A DNA stretch of 64,000 nucleotides from NCBI GenBank assembly GCA_965214025.1, contig CBDCAW010000053.1, forward strand, positions 1-64,000, given 5' to 3'. Positions 21,292-29,285 of this stretch are shown here, piece by piece. Each line of letters starts with the position of its first letter. Within the stretch, counting starts at the first letter, position 1. Origin of the DNA: Granulosicoccus sp965214025 (GTDB lineage Bacteria; Pseudomonadota; Gammaproteobacteria; Granulosicoccales; Granulosicoccaceae). The notes under the pieces were generated by a model, which saw only the letters and a program-made list of their open reading frames with translations, was not told the DNA's origin and ran no database searches. The position numbers and the translations under genes are program-made.

Positions 21292-22962
21292 TCATTGAGC
21301 AATGGGTATGCGAAACCGAGTTTCGTCGAGTATCCTGCCTACCGGCCGATTTCCGGATCGTTCGATACAGGTAGCCTCCACGACGAGCGTGTAGGCCGTG
21401 ATGGTATTGAAATCGATGTTGCTGAAATTGGCGAAGACCGATGGCGGGTTCCAGAAGTGATGCCAGTGAAGATTAGCCGACCACGGTAGGCCTTTGGCGT
21501 ACCGGCTTGCATTTATTCCATGCAGGCTCTTGATGAAACGTGTGACGGCGGCACCATTCCAGTCCGCCGCCCGCGTCGATACCATTTCTTCCTCGGAAAA
21601 CGAGCAGTTCTCGGCCTTTCTCGCGATATCGAAATAGTCGGATCCACCGTTGGTATTGGTTGGAACGTATTTACCTCCCGGCGGATGCCCGTAGCTCATG
21701 TGCGATATGGGGTAGGAATAGAATCCGAAGAAGGCGATAGGTAGGCGGGCCTCTTCACCGGCGGCCGTTTCGGCGACGAAATAGGTGTTGTTGACGGCCA
21801 GCGTATCGTACCAGGCCAGGTTCGCAGTCTTGTAGAACTTGCTGTAGCCAAACTGGCAAAACACCATCAGCAGGCAGGATACGATCATTGGCTTGACGCC
21901 GAACATCCGGTCGGGCATGACGCGGGCTGCCGCGATGACGCAAAGATTCACCAAAACCCAGGTCATGAAGTTCGCCCCCTGGGAGATCATGATTCCGAGA
22001 TGCATGATGTCGTAGAAGATCAACATCAAGATCATGTAGCGACGCGACAGGAACACGCTGAAGGCAAGCAGCTGGCCGGCAAAGACCATCAGCGACATGA
22101 GCCGACCAGTCCCGTCCATCAACAGTGTGAACGCCTCGACTGCGCCCGGAATGTCTTGCCATATCAGCTGTTGATTGATGACGCCGGTGAAGTAGATGTT
22201 CTGCAGTGTGTTGGCCAGTGGCCAGGAAAGGAGCCCGCCGTCGAGTAGTGCCTTTTCCACACCGGAGAAGAGGTATCCAGCCATATGGAAGGAGATGAGT
22301 ACGAACAACAGGGCATTCATGAGTCCGGGGGAGGCAGACGTCAGGGAGGCCTTGCCATGGATCTGGCCTGTTTTCTTCAGCCACCCAACGGCCGGAGCAG
22401 AGTTCAACACGGCAAATAGCAGGACGATGAGTCCCACCCCGACATCGAGTTGGTGAAGTGTGCGGATATCCAGCAGCGATTCGTAGTGAAAGCCTGAGAG
22501 ATGCTCGGCCATCGACTTGATCCACGGCAGGTAGAATCCTACAAGTATCAGCCACACTGGTTGCCGCCAGGAAAGCACGGCGATTACCAGCACCAATGCC
22601 CATTGCACATCGAGAATGAATTGGCTGGCATACAGTCCGTCGTTGATCAGCGGAATCACCGGTTGCTGCAGCGCGATGTAGATCAGCGAGACCAGCGTCA
22701 GGCCGCGTGTGAGCGCGACGAGACCGTCGGTGAGTTCGACTCGGCATTTCAGGGCGCCGACAGCACTTGCCAAAGCTACCAAGGGAAAGCTCAGCTCGCT
22801 AACCAGCAGGCTGTGTGTGCATAGATGCAGGATGCCGCTGACAAAACCAAAGAGCCCGAGCCAGATACCAACCAGTGGAACCGTGAGCCCGGCGCGGGTG
22901 GTCAGGTCTTCCACGAAGGAAGTGATTCTCGGCGTATCGTCCGCGATCCATAGCTGCTTCAT
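21292..22962 (-). CDS. Multi-pass membrane protein, possibly HTTM/vitamin K carboxylase-like
   Basis: A 556-residue protein with around ten hydrophobic segments in the first 380 residues and a soluble C-terminal part of about 165 residues containing a WHHFWNPPS stretch. Segments such as AGYLFSGVEKALLDGGLLSW, followed by a glutamate-bearing helix and GANFMTWVLVNLCVI, are reminiscent of HTTM-domain proteins (vitamin K-dependent carboxylase-like membrane proteins), but I see no decisive motif. The ATG at 22962 has a GGGAGA ribosome binding site. It converges on metH with a 12-bp gap and is divergent from the BNR_4 lipoprotein. No function can be assigned. Confidence 0.6.
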   Translation of the reverse strand: MKQLWIADDTPRITSFVEDLTTRAGLTVPLVGIWLGLFGFVSGILHLCTHSLLVSELSFPLVALASAVGALKCRVELTDGLVALTRGLTLVSLIYIALQQPVIPLINDGLYASQFILDVQWALVLVIAVLSWRQPVWLILVGFYLPWIKSMAEHLSGFHYESLLDIRTLHQLDVGVGLIVLLFAVLNSAPAVGWLKKTGQIHGKASLTSASPGLMNALLFVLISFHMAGYLFSGVEKALLDGGLLSWPLANTLQNIYFTGVINQQLIWQDIPGAVEAFTLLMDGTGRLMSLMVFAGQLLAFSVFLSRRYMILMLIFYDIMHLGIMISQGANFMTWVLVNLCVIAAARVMPDRMFGVKPMIVSCLLMVFCQFGYSKFYKTANLAWYDTLAVNNTYFVAETAAGEEARLPIAFFGFYSYPISHMSYGHPPGGKYVPTNTNGGSDYFDIARKAENCSFSEEEMVSTRAADWNGAAVTRFIKSLHGINASRYAKGLPWSANLHWHHFWNPPSVFANFSNIDFNTITAYTLVVEATCIERSGNRPVGRILDETRFRIPIAQ

Positions 22963-23598
22963 TACATTCTCCCTTTCCCTTTCCTTTTCGCTTTCTCCGC
23001 GGGTCCTCCTTAAGTGCCTTGCTTGCCTGCTTTCCTTGCCTTCCTATCCTGTACTTTCCCCATCCCGCCTCTGGCGAGCTGCCCGAATGCACCAAAAAAG
23101 TGAACAGCGTCACATTTATTTACAAATCACTGTTTATAAATTTGGGTTGATTCCGTCCGACATTTTCCGCAGTCTACCCTAAAATATAGTAGTGGCAATA
23201 TTCTTCGTGAGCGGATGTCTGGCTATTCCACTCAGGTGCTGCAATGGAAATGAAGCCCGGTGCCGGTCGTATGGTTCGGTTGATGTTCATAAGGATCCGG
23301 AACTGTCCATGCAGGCAAAGCCGCTCTTTCATTGGTGAGACTACACAGCTCCCGCGTGACTCTCGTTCCCAGAGTGCTGGGAAACACGGGTATAAACACC
23401 CGTTATCAACCCTGCGAAACCGTAGGTATAAACAGCTACCTTTAACCCATTGGTCCGTATAAACCCCGTATTTTCGCAACAGTCCCGCGATGAAAGGTAT
23501 GCTGAGGTTGGCAACCCTGGCAGCGCGACTCTCCTTCGCAGCGCGCGTTAACCCTTGCCCCTCCCGCTCACATTCACTCATCCAGTTTCGGCAATTCA
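22963..23598. other. 636-bp A+T-richer intergenic region between divergent envelope genes
   Basis: Three features stand out. A pyrimidine-rich tract (about 22967-23055, purine-rich on the transcript of the membrane-protein gene) forms that gene's leader. An A+T-rich stretch lies at about 23098-23205. Three GTATAAAC elements occur at 23390-23464. I see no credible gene; a 141-codon open frame on the minus strand looks like chance. Base composition is clearly lower in G+C than the neighbours. Confidence 0.6.
23390..23464 (+). repeat. Three GTATAAAC elements within small inverted repeats
   Basis: GTATAAAC occurs at 23390-23397, 23426-23433 and 23457-23464, 36 and 31 bp apart. The first is flanked by perfect 6-bp arms (ACGGGT/ACCCGT), the second by GTAG/CTAC. 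They lie 135-210 bp before the lipoprotein start and could be iterated regulator sites; function unknown. Confidence 0.5.
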
Positions 23599-25095
23599 AT
23601 GCGTAAGTCGTGGAAATACAAGCATGAACTCGCCCTGTGGCGGCAGTTCCCGCGGATGCGATATCCCGGTACCTTGGCGCCGGTGGCGCTGGTTACAATG
23701 CTTGCCGGCTGCGCTGTCAGCGCGGCATCAGACGTCTACAGCGTCGATGGTGAATATCTGGGCGGAGGGCTGACACGAGTGCTTGATGCACTGCCGGTTT
23801 CCGCTTCCCAGTTGCATGTGCAGCAGACGCCGATCGCGAATCGTGAGGGCGCGGTCTATATCGCCAACATCGAGCCGGGTGACGAGGGTGATACGGACGA
23901 CATCAACTTGCATACCGTGCTGCGCAAGGGGGTCCGAGGCGACGACAAGCAATGGTCATGGACCAGCTCGGTCGTCGATACGCGAACTCTGTTCGATGCC
24001 TGGCATACGGCACCGGCAATCGGGCTGGATCGCTCTGGCCGGATTCACATCGCGTACAACATGCATAACCTGCCGTGGCAGTACAAGCGTTCCAGGCAAC
24101 CCGGCGATATCGATAGCCTCGAATTTCACGGGCAGAACGTGAGCATGGAAGATCTCCGGCAATTCAGGTACTTCGGCAAGACTTCCTATCCCGGTGCCGG
24201 CACCGCCGGTATTCCGGGAAACCAGATTACCTACCCGGCGTTCTACAACGATCGTGATGGTGAGCTGTACATTACCTATCGGTTCGCTGCTCGGCCGGCG
24301 CTGCGTTTCAAGCAGCGAACGATGAGTGGGGGAATCGCCCGCTTCGACATGCAGCAGGATCAATGGACGGCCATCGGTGCCCGGTTCGATGGAATCGATA
24401 CCGGCGGAGTCGATGTCGATGAAGTCATTGCAGACGGGGCGGAGGCCGGCATCGCAAAAGACGATTCCGACAGACTGGGGCGCACACCGGCGTTTGCGGG
24501 TAAGTCCGGGTGGACCGTGTACCACCCGCGGCTGACGTTCGGCCCCGGGAATCAAATGAACGTGAACTGGTTCTGGCGTCGAGGTATCGCAGGCACCAAA
24601 TTGTCGCGTCCCTGTTTCCTGCGCAGCACGGATCGGCTCAACTTCAAGACGATGGAAGGTGAGAGGGTCGATCTTCCCGTCCCGCCGGAGGCTTGCGGCA
24701 ACATGCGCGTTGCCGATGAAACCGAACACTACAGCGTGGGAAATTCGACCGTCAGCTCAGACGGTACACCCTACATACTGCTGAGTCCCGATGGCCGCTC
24801 ACGCGAGATACACCACTTCAGCGACGGTGCCTGGACGCATGAGAAATCGCCACGGAACGCGACCGAGATATTCTTCGATCATAAAGACAGGCTTTGGGCG
24901 ATCGCTTCCGGTCTGCGCATATCGCGCCGCGAGAAAGACAGCGAGCAATGGGTCTCGGTCTATGAGCCGCGTGGGGAAACCGACGATTGCATTCCGCGAG
25001 TTTCGTTGAATGCCGGCAAGACGATCGCGTGGTTGTACTCACTGGGGTGTGAGCGCAGTGAGGTCTCCGTGTACAGGCTTGAACTGAACGGCTGA
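23599..25095 (+). CDS. BNR_4 repeat lipoprotein, putative polysaccharide-active enzyme
   Basis: A 498-residue protein of the BNR_4 type (seven-bladed propeller; known members include ulvan and related polysaccharide lyases and sialidase-like proteins). Diagnostic parts are FDAWHTAPAIGLDRSGRIHI, AYNMHNLPWQYKRS, QITYPAFYNDRDGELYITYR and later NSTVSSDGTPYILLSPDG. A lipobox, LAGC, puts the lipidated cysteine at residue 38, so the protein should be anchored in the outer membrane or periplasm. A second ATG at 23656 would give a shorter, more usual signal peptide. Catalytic residues cannot be confirmed by eye. It is divergent from the unknown membrane protein at 21.3-23.0 kb. Confidence 0.75.
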   Translation: MRKSWKYKHELALWRQFPRMRYPGTLAPVALVTMLAGCAVSAASDVYSVDGEYLGGGLTRVLDALPVSASQLHVQQTPIANREGAVYIANIEPGDEGDTDDINLHTVLRKGVRGDDKQWSWTSSVVDTRTLFDAWHTAPAIGLDRSGRIHIAYNMHNLPWQYKRSRQPGDIDSLEFHGQNVSMEDLRQFRYFGKTSYPGAGTAGIPGNQITYPAFYNDRDGELYITYRFAARPALRFKQRTMSGGIARFDMQQDQWTAIGARFDGIDTGGVDVDEVIADGAEAGIAKDDSDRLGRTPAFAGKSGWTVYHPRLTFGPGNQMNVNWFWRRGIAGTKLSRPCFLRSTDRLNFKTMEGERVDLPVPPEACGNMRVADETEHYSVGNSTVSSDGTPYILLSPDGRSREIHHFSDGAWTHEKSPRNATEIFFDHKDRLWAIASGLRISRREKDSEQWVSVYEPRGETDDCIPRVSLNAGKTIAWLYSLGCERSEVSVYRLELNG

Positions 25096-25247
25096 TGAAG
25101 CCGCATCGGCGGTTCGCGACGGCATGAGCCGGTCGGCTGATGGCTGCCAGACCTTGGCGTACGGGCAGCATCGTGCTCGATGTGCGAACATCGCGCCGTG
25201 CCCGTCGGGCGTCGAGTGTGAAGCCTTGAACATAGCCGCCGATTGTC

Positions 25248-27020
25248 GTGACTCCTGACCAGTTCGCCGTTTTCGCGATCCTTGCAGGCGCCATGGCGCT
25301 GTTCGTCTGGAACCACTGGCGTTACGATGTGGTGGCAGGCATTGCCCTGATGGCCGCGGTGTACACCGGCATCGTGCCGGCCGACCACGCCTTCGAAGGC
25401 TTCGCACACCCGGCTGTCGTCACGGTCGCCAGCGTGCTGGTGATCAGCCATGCGCTGCAGGCGTCCGGCATCGTCGAACTGTTTCTCAAGTACCTTGCCT
25501 TCGCCCGCGGTACCCTGCCGCGTCAGCTGGCCGCCAACTGTGGTCTGACAGGCTTCCTGTCGGCCTTCATGAACAACATCGGGGCGCTGGCCCTGATGCT
25601 GCCCATCACGTTGCGCGATGCCCGCCGTTCGGGCCGGCCGGCCTCCGTGCTGCTGATGCCGCTGTCATTCGCCAGTCTGCTCGGCGGGCTCGTCACTGTG
25701 ATCGGCACACCGCCGAACATCATCGTCGCCACGTTTCGCGCCAATCAAGTCGGTGAGCCGTTTCGCATGTTCGACTTCACACCGGTCGGTCTTGTAGTTG
25801 CACTGAGTGGCGTGGCCTTTCTCGTGGTCTTTGCCAGGCGATTGCTGCCGCAGGTCGCAGGTGATGACGACGCGGATTCGCCGGTACGCATCGCGCGCTA
25901 TGTCAGCGAGATGCGGATCCCCTCCGATTCGTCGCTGGCCGGCAAGAGCATCGGTGAGTTGCAGGCGATCTGCGACAACGAGATCTCGGTGATCGCGCTG
26001 CTGCGCAACGATCGGCGTCGCCTGGCTCCGCGGATGATCGAACTGTTGTACGAGGATGACGTGCTGATCATCGAGGGAGACAGCGAGGCGCTGCAGCCAT
26101 TGTTCGAGAACCCCGGGTTGATCGAGGCGGGCACCGCCGGCATCAACGCCGAGCAGTGGAAATCGGCCGAAGTGCGGGTCATGGAAGTAGTGGTGATGCC
26201 ACACGCGATGATCGAAGGCGAGTCGATGCGTGGGCTGGAGATGCACCAGCGCTTCAATGTCAATCTGCTCGGTGTGGCGCGCGAGGGGCGCTCATCGCGC
26301 GCCACGCTGCGTCACATCCGCTTCAAGACCGGCGATGTGCTGCTGATACAGGGTGAGGAGCGCGCCATCGATCAGATGTGCCGCACGTTGGGATGCCTCC
26401 TCATCCGCAACCGTGGGGTGACGATAACGCCGCGGCGAGGCGCACTGCTCACGCCGTCGGTGTTCGGCGCCGGTATCCTGGCCGCGGCGATGGGCTGGGT
26501 GCCGGTGCAGATCGCGTTCACCACGGTGGTCGGCGTGCTGGTCTTGCTCAAGATGGTGTCGCTGCGCGCGGCCTACCGCAGCATCGAGTGGCCGGTGATC
26601 GTTCTGCTCGGCTTCCTGATTCCGATCGGTGAGGCGCTGCAGAGCACCGGTGGCACCGACCTGATTGCCTCGGCGATCATGTCGGTGTCGGACGATCTGC
26701 CGGTGTGGATGTTGCTGGGGTTGATCATCGGCACGTCCATGCTGATGTCGGATCTGGTGCACAACACGCCTACCGCCGTGCTCATGTCGCCGGTTGCCTA
26801 CAGCCTCGCGCTCGGTCTGGAGCTGCCACCGGATGCGTTTCTGATGGCGGTGGCAGTGGGTGCCGCGTCACCTTACCTGACGCCGATCGGTCACCAGTCC
26901 AACACGCTGGTGATGGGCCCCGGAGGCTATCAGTTCGGTGACTACTGGCGGCTGGGTCTGCCGCTGGACTGCGTCATCATCGTGGTGGCGGTGCCGATGA
27001 TCCTGTGGGTGTGGACCTGA
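25248..27020 (+). CDS. SLC13/DASS-type anion permease with two RCK_C domains
   Basis: A 590-residue sodium-coupled or related anion transporter of the divalent anion:Na+ symporter type. The first membrane half includes GFLSAFMNNIGALALMLPIT and VIGTPPNIIVATF; the second includes DLVHNTPTAVLMSPVAYSLA and SPYLTPIGHQSNTLVMGPGG, the paired hairpin and SNT-like signatures. Between them (about residues 215-395) lie two TrkA-C/RCK_C regulatory domains (SLAGKSIGELQ... and GESMRGLEMHQRFNVNLLGV). Substrates in this family include sulfate, dicarboxylates and others; none can be fixed here. The start is GTG at 25248. The rpsP promoter follows. Confidence 0.9.
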   Translation: MTPDQFAVFAILAGAMALFVWNHWRYDVVAGIALMAAVYTGIVPADHAFEGFAHPAVVTVASVLVISHALQASGIVELFLKYLAFARGTLPRQLAANCGLTGFLSAFMNNIGALALMLPITLRDARRSGRPASVLLMPLSFASLLGGLVTVIGTPPNIIVATFRANQVGEPFRMFDFTPVGLVVALSGVAFLVVFARRLLPQVAGDDDADSPVRIARYVSEMRIPSDSSLAGKSIGELQAICDNEISVIALLRNDRRRLAPRMIELLYEDDVLIIEGDSEALQPLFENPGLIEAGTAGINAEQWKSAEVRVMEVVVMPHAMIEGESMRGLEMHQRFNVNLLGVAREGRSSRATLRHIRFKTGDVLLIQGEERAIDQMCRTLGCLLIRNRGVTITPRRGALLTPSVFGAGILAAAMGWVPVQIAFTTVVGVLVLLKMVSLRAAYRSIEWPVIVLLGFLIPIGEALQSTGGTDLIASAIMSVSDDLPVWMLLGLIIGTSMLMSDLVHNTPTAVLMSPVAYSLALGLELPPDAFLMAVAVGAASPYLTPIGHQSNTLVMGPGGYQFGDYWRLGLPLDCVIIVVAVPMILWVWT

Positions 27021-27083
27021 TACGCCGCTGGCACGTCCGCTGGCGCTGCTGCTGATGCGCATGCTGGCGTGCGGATGGAATCT

Positions 27084-27111
27084 TTGACCGCTGGGACAAA
27101 TGCCGTATACT
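27084..27111 (+). promoter_or_regulatory. Strong sigma70 promoter of the rpsP-rimM-trmD-rplS operon
   Basis: TTGACC (27084-27089) and TATACT (27106-27111) with 16 bp between, about 33 bp upstream of the rpsP start. This is the closest match to the consensus in the window, as expected for a ribosomal protein operon. Confidence 0.8.
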
Positions 27112-27143
27112 AGGGAGTTACCTCCAGGACACTACAAACAGAC

Positions 27144-27401
27144 ATGGTCACCATTCGCCTGTCGCGCGGCGGCGCCAAGAAGCAGCCTTTCTATCACATC
27201 GTTGCCACCGACAGCCGTGCCCGGCGTGACGGTCGTTACATCGAGCGTCTGGGTTTCTACAACCCGGTGGCACGTGGCGATGCACCCGGCACCGAAGTCA
27301 ATCTCGAACGGTTCGACTACTGGGTCGGCACCGGGGCACAACAGAGCGAGCGGGTGGCGAAGATCCTCAAGGCTTACCGCAGGGAGCATGCGGCAGCCTG
27401 A
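27144..27401 (+). CDS. rpsP: 30S ribosomal protein S16
   Basis: An 85-residue protein starting MVTIRLSRGGAKKQPFYHIV, followed by RDGRYIERLGFYNP and LERFDYWVGTGAQ, the S16 signature. It binds 16S rRNA during assembly of the 30S body. The length is normal. It heads the conserved rpsP-rimM-trmD-rplS operon, directly behind a strong promoter, and its last 14 bp overlap the rimM start. Confidence 0.98.
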   Translation: MVTIRLSRGGAKKQPFYHIVATDSRARRDGRYIERLGFYNPVARGDAPGTEVNLERFDYWVGTGAQQSERVAKILKAYRREHAAA

Positions 27402-27951
27402 CGGGGCCTCGTCCACATCGAGCCCTGCCCGGATCGTTCTGGGGCATATCGTCGGGTTCCACGGGGTTCGAGGTTGGGTCAAGGTGCATTCGGACACCGT
27501 ACCTCGTGAAAACATACTGGATTACCCGAGCTGGAATCTGATCAAGAATGGTTCGGAACAGGCCGTGCGCCTGCTCGAAGGCGGCCGTTCCGGAAAGAGC
27601 CTGATCGCACGCATCGAAGGCCATGCCGACCGCGATGAGGCGGCGGTTCTCATCGGTAGCGAGATATTCGTGTGGCGCGACGATCTCCCCCGGCTCGAAC
27701 CTGGTGAATTCTACTGGGCCGATCTTGTCGGCTGTGCGGTGCATGATGTTGCAGGGCTCCGATTTGGTTCGGTGATCCGGCTGTTCGAAACAGGCGCCAA
27801 CGATGTGATGGTAGTCAGTGACGAGCGTGGTGATGACGGGTCCGGCAGATCGTCCGCGGAAATACTCATTCCATGGGTGCGACCGGATGTCATCGTCGCG
27901 ATCGACCTGCAGGCTCGCCGTATCGAGGTGGACTGGGATCCCGAGTACTGA
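27388..27951 (+). CDS. rimM: 16S rRNA processing/ribosome maturation factor RimM
   Basis: A 187-residue protein that helps maturation of the 30S head domain near S19. The N-terminal beta-barrel shows IVLGHIVGFHGVRGWVKVHS, the linker has LIGSEIFVWRDDLP, and the PRC-barrel half has GEFYWADLVGCAVHD and EILIPWV. I chose the ATG at 27388 because it sits just after AGGGA and gives a family-like N terminus; the open frame runs further upstream through rpsP. trmD begins on the base after its stop. Confidence 0.95.
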   Translation: MRQPDGASSTSSPARIVLGHIVGFHGVRGWVKVHSDTVPRENILDYPSWNLIKNGSEQAVRLLEGGRSGKSLIARIEGHADRDEAAVLIGSEIFVWRDDLPRLEPGEFYWADLVGCAVHDVAGLRFGSVIRLFETGANDVMVVSDERGDDGSGRSSAEILIPWVRPDVIVAIDLQARRIEVDWDPEY

Positions 27952-28716
27952 ATGAGGTTCGGGGTCATCACGTTGTTCCCCGAGGCCGTGGAGAGTTTTC
28001 TGACCGTCGGGGTGATCGGCAGGGCAGTAAGGGAGGGCCGGGTTGCCTGCAGTATCTGCAATCCGCGTGATTTCACGGAAGACAAGCACCGGACGGTAGA
28101 TGATCGACCTTTCGGTGGTGGTCCGGGCATGGTGATGAAGACGGCGCCGCTGGTTGCCGCCATCGGTTGGATGAGGCAGGCGCTGCCGGCGGCACCGGTG
28201 GTCTATCTGTCGCCCCGGGGTCAGCGCTTCGACCAGCGGATAGCCGAACGATGGATGGCCGGCGGTTCTCTGGTCCTGCTGGCCGGACGTTACGAAGGTG
28301 TGGACGAACGGGTCGTTGCCCGTGACGTCGATGAGGAAGTATCGCTGGGCGATTTCGTGCTCAGCGGGGGTGAGGTTGCCGCGCTGGCCATGATCGATTC
28401 GGTGGCACGGCTGGTCCCGGGTGTGCTCGGGCATGCCAGCTCGGCGGAGGAGGATTCCTTCAGTGCCGATGGTCTGCTCGACTGCCCGCACTACACTCGC
28501 CCCGAGTGGTACGACGGGCAGCAGGTGCCGCCGGTGCTGCTGTCCGGTGATCATCGGGCAATTGCACGGTGGCGGCGGCAGCAGGCCTTGAAGGCGACGT
28601 GGGAACGACGGCCAGACTTGCTGGATACGGCAAGTCTGACACCATCGGATACCGAATTTCTGAAACAGCTCGAATGTTCGCCGCAGGCAACGTTCGACCA
28701 CAAGGGTAGTGAGTAG
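27952..28716 (+). CDS. trmD: tRNA (guanine-37-N1)-methyltransferase
   Basis: A 254-residue SPOUT methyltransferase modifying G37 of tRNAs that read CNN codons, preventing +1 frameshifting. Visible motifs are MRFGVITLFPEAVESF, RPFGGGPGMVM, YLSPRGQRFDQ and the knotted SAM-binding region LLAGRYEGVDERV and GDFVLSGGEVAALAMIDS. The ATG directly abuts the rimM stop. Length and domain order are standard, with the flexible linker and C-terminal helical domain (RPEWYDGQQVPPVLLSGDH). Confidence 0.98.
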   Translation: MRFGVITLFPEAVESFLTVGVIGRAVREGRVACSICNPRDFTEDKHRTVDDRPFGGGPGMVMKTAPLVAAIGWMRQALPAAPVVYLSPRGQRFDQRIAERWMAGGSLVLLAGRYEGVDERVVARDVDEEVSLGDFVLSGGEVAALAMIDSVARLVPGVLGHASSAEEDSFSADGLLDCPHYTRPEWYDGQQVPPVLLSGDHRAIARWRRQQALKATWERRPDLLDTASLTPSDTEFLKQLECSPQATFDHKGSE

Positions 28717-28721
28717 CTAGC

Positions 28722-29075
28722 ATGAGCAAGATAATCGACGACATCAATGCCGAGCAGATGGGCAAGACCGTGCCCGATTTCTCGGCGGGCGACACGGTCG
28801 TCGTGCAGGTACGGGTCAAGGAGGGCGATCGCGAGCGCATCCAGGCCTTCGAGGGTGTGGTCATTGCCAAGCGCAATCGTGGCATGAACTCGGCCTTCAC
28901 GGTACGCAAGATCTCTCACGGTGAAGGCGTCGAGCGAGTCTTCCAGACCTACAGCCCGGTGGTGGCCGGAATCGACGTCAAGCGCCGCGGGGATGTTCGT
29001 CGCGCCAAGCTTTACTACCTGCGTGGCCTGACCGGCCGCGCGGCCCGCATCAAGGAAAAGCTCGCCACTCGCTAG
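28722..29075 (+). CDS. rplS: 50S ribosomal protein L19
   Basis: A 117-residue protein with FSAGDTVVVQVRVKEGDRER, QAFEGVVIAKRNRGMNSAFT and the C-terminal RRAKLYYLRGLTGRAARIKE, the L19 signature. It lies at the 30S-50S interface. It follows trmD by 5 bp and closes the operon. I see no clear intrinsic terminator in the 210 bp before htpG. Confidence 0.98.
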   Translation: MSKIIDDINAEQMGKTVPDFSAGDTVVVQVRVKEGDRERIQAFEGVVIAKRNRGMNSAFTVRKISHGEGVERVFQTYSPVVAGIDVKRRGDVRRAKLYYLRGLTGRAARIKEKLATR

Positions 29076-29194
29076 CGACATGCACTGCCGGCGCCTCGCT
29101 TGGTGCCCTGGCCCGGTGAGCGGCACTGCAGGTCTCTACCTGGCATGCAAGGCGTTACCGGGCGTGAGTGCCGGCTCTCCGGGTCGGGTCTGCT

Positions 29195-29223
29195 CTTGTA
29201 AATTTGGCAGATGATCCGCACAT
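29195..29223 (+). promoter_or_regulatory. Possible heat-shock (sigma32) promoter of htpG
   Basis: CTTGTA (29195-29200) and CCGCACAT (29216-29223), 15 bp apart, resemble the sigma32 pattern CTTGAA...CCCCATNT imperfectly, about 60 bp ahead of the htpG start. Weak evidence; offered because htpG is usually heat-induced. Confidence 0.3.
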
Positions 29224-29285
29224 CGGATTGCATCGAGTAACGCCTGCACACGGGCGTTCCAGCACCCACCAACGCGGAGAGATCC

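Noticed and set aside
23174..23599. A 141-codon open frame on the minus strand in the A+T-richer intergenic region
   Set aside because: No recognisable motif or ribosome binding site, odd composition, and it covers the iterated GTATAAAC region and the start of the lipoprotein gene.
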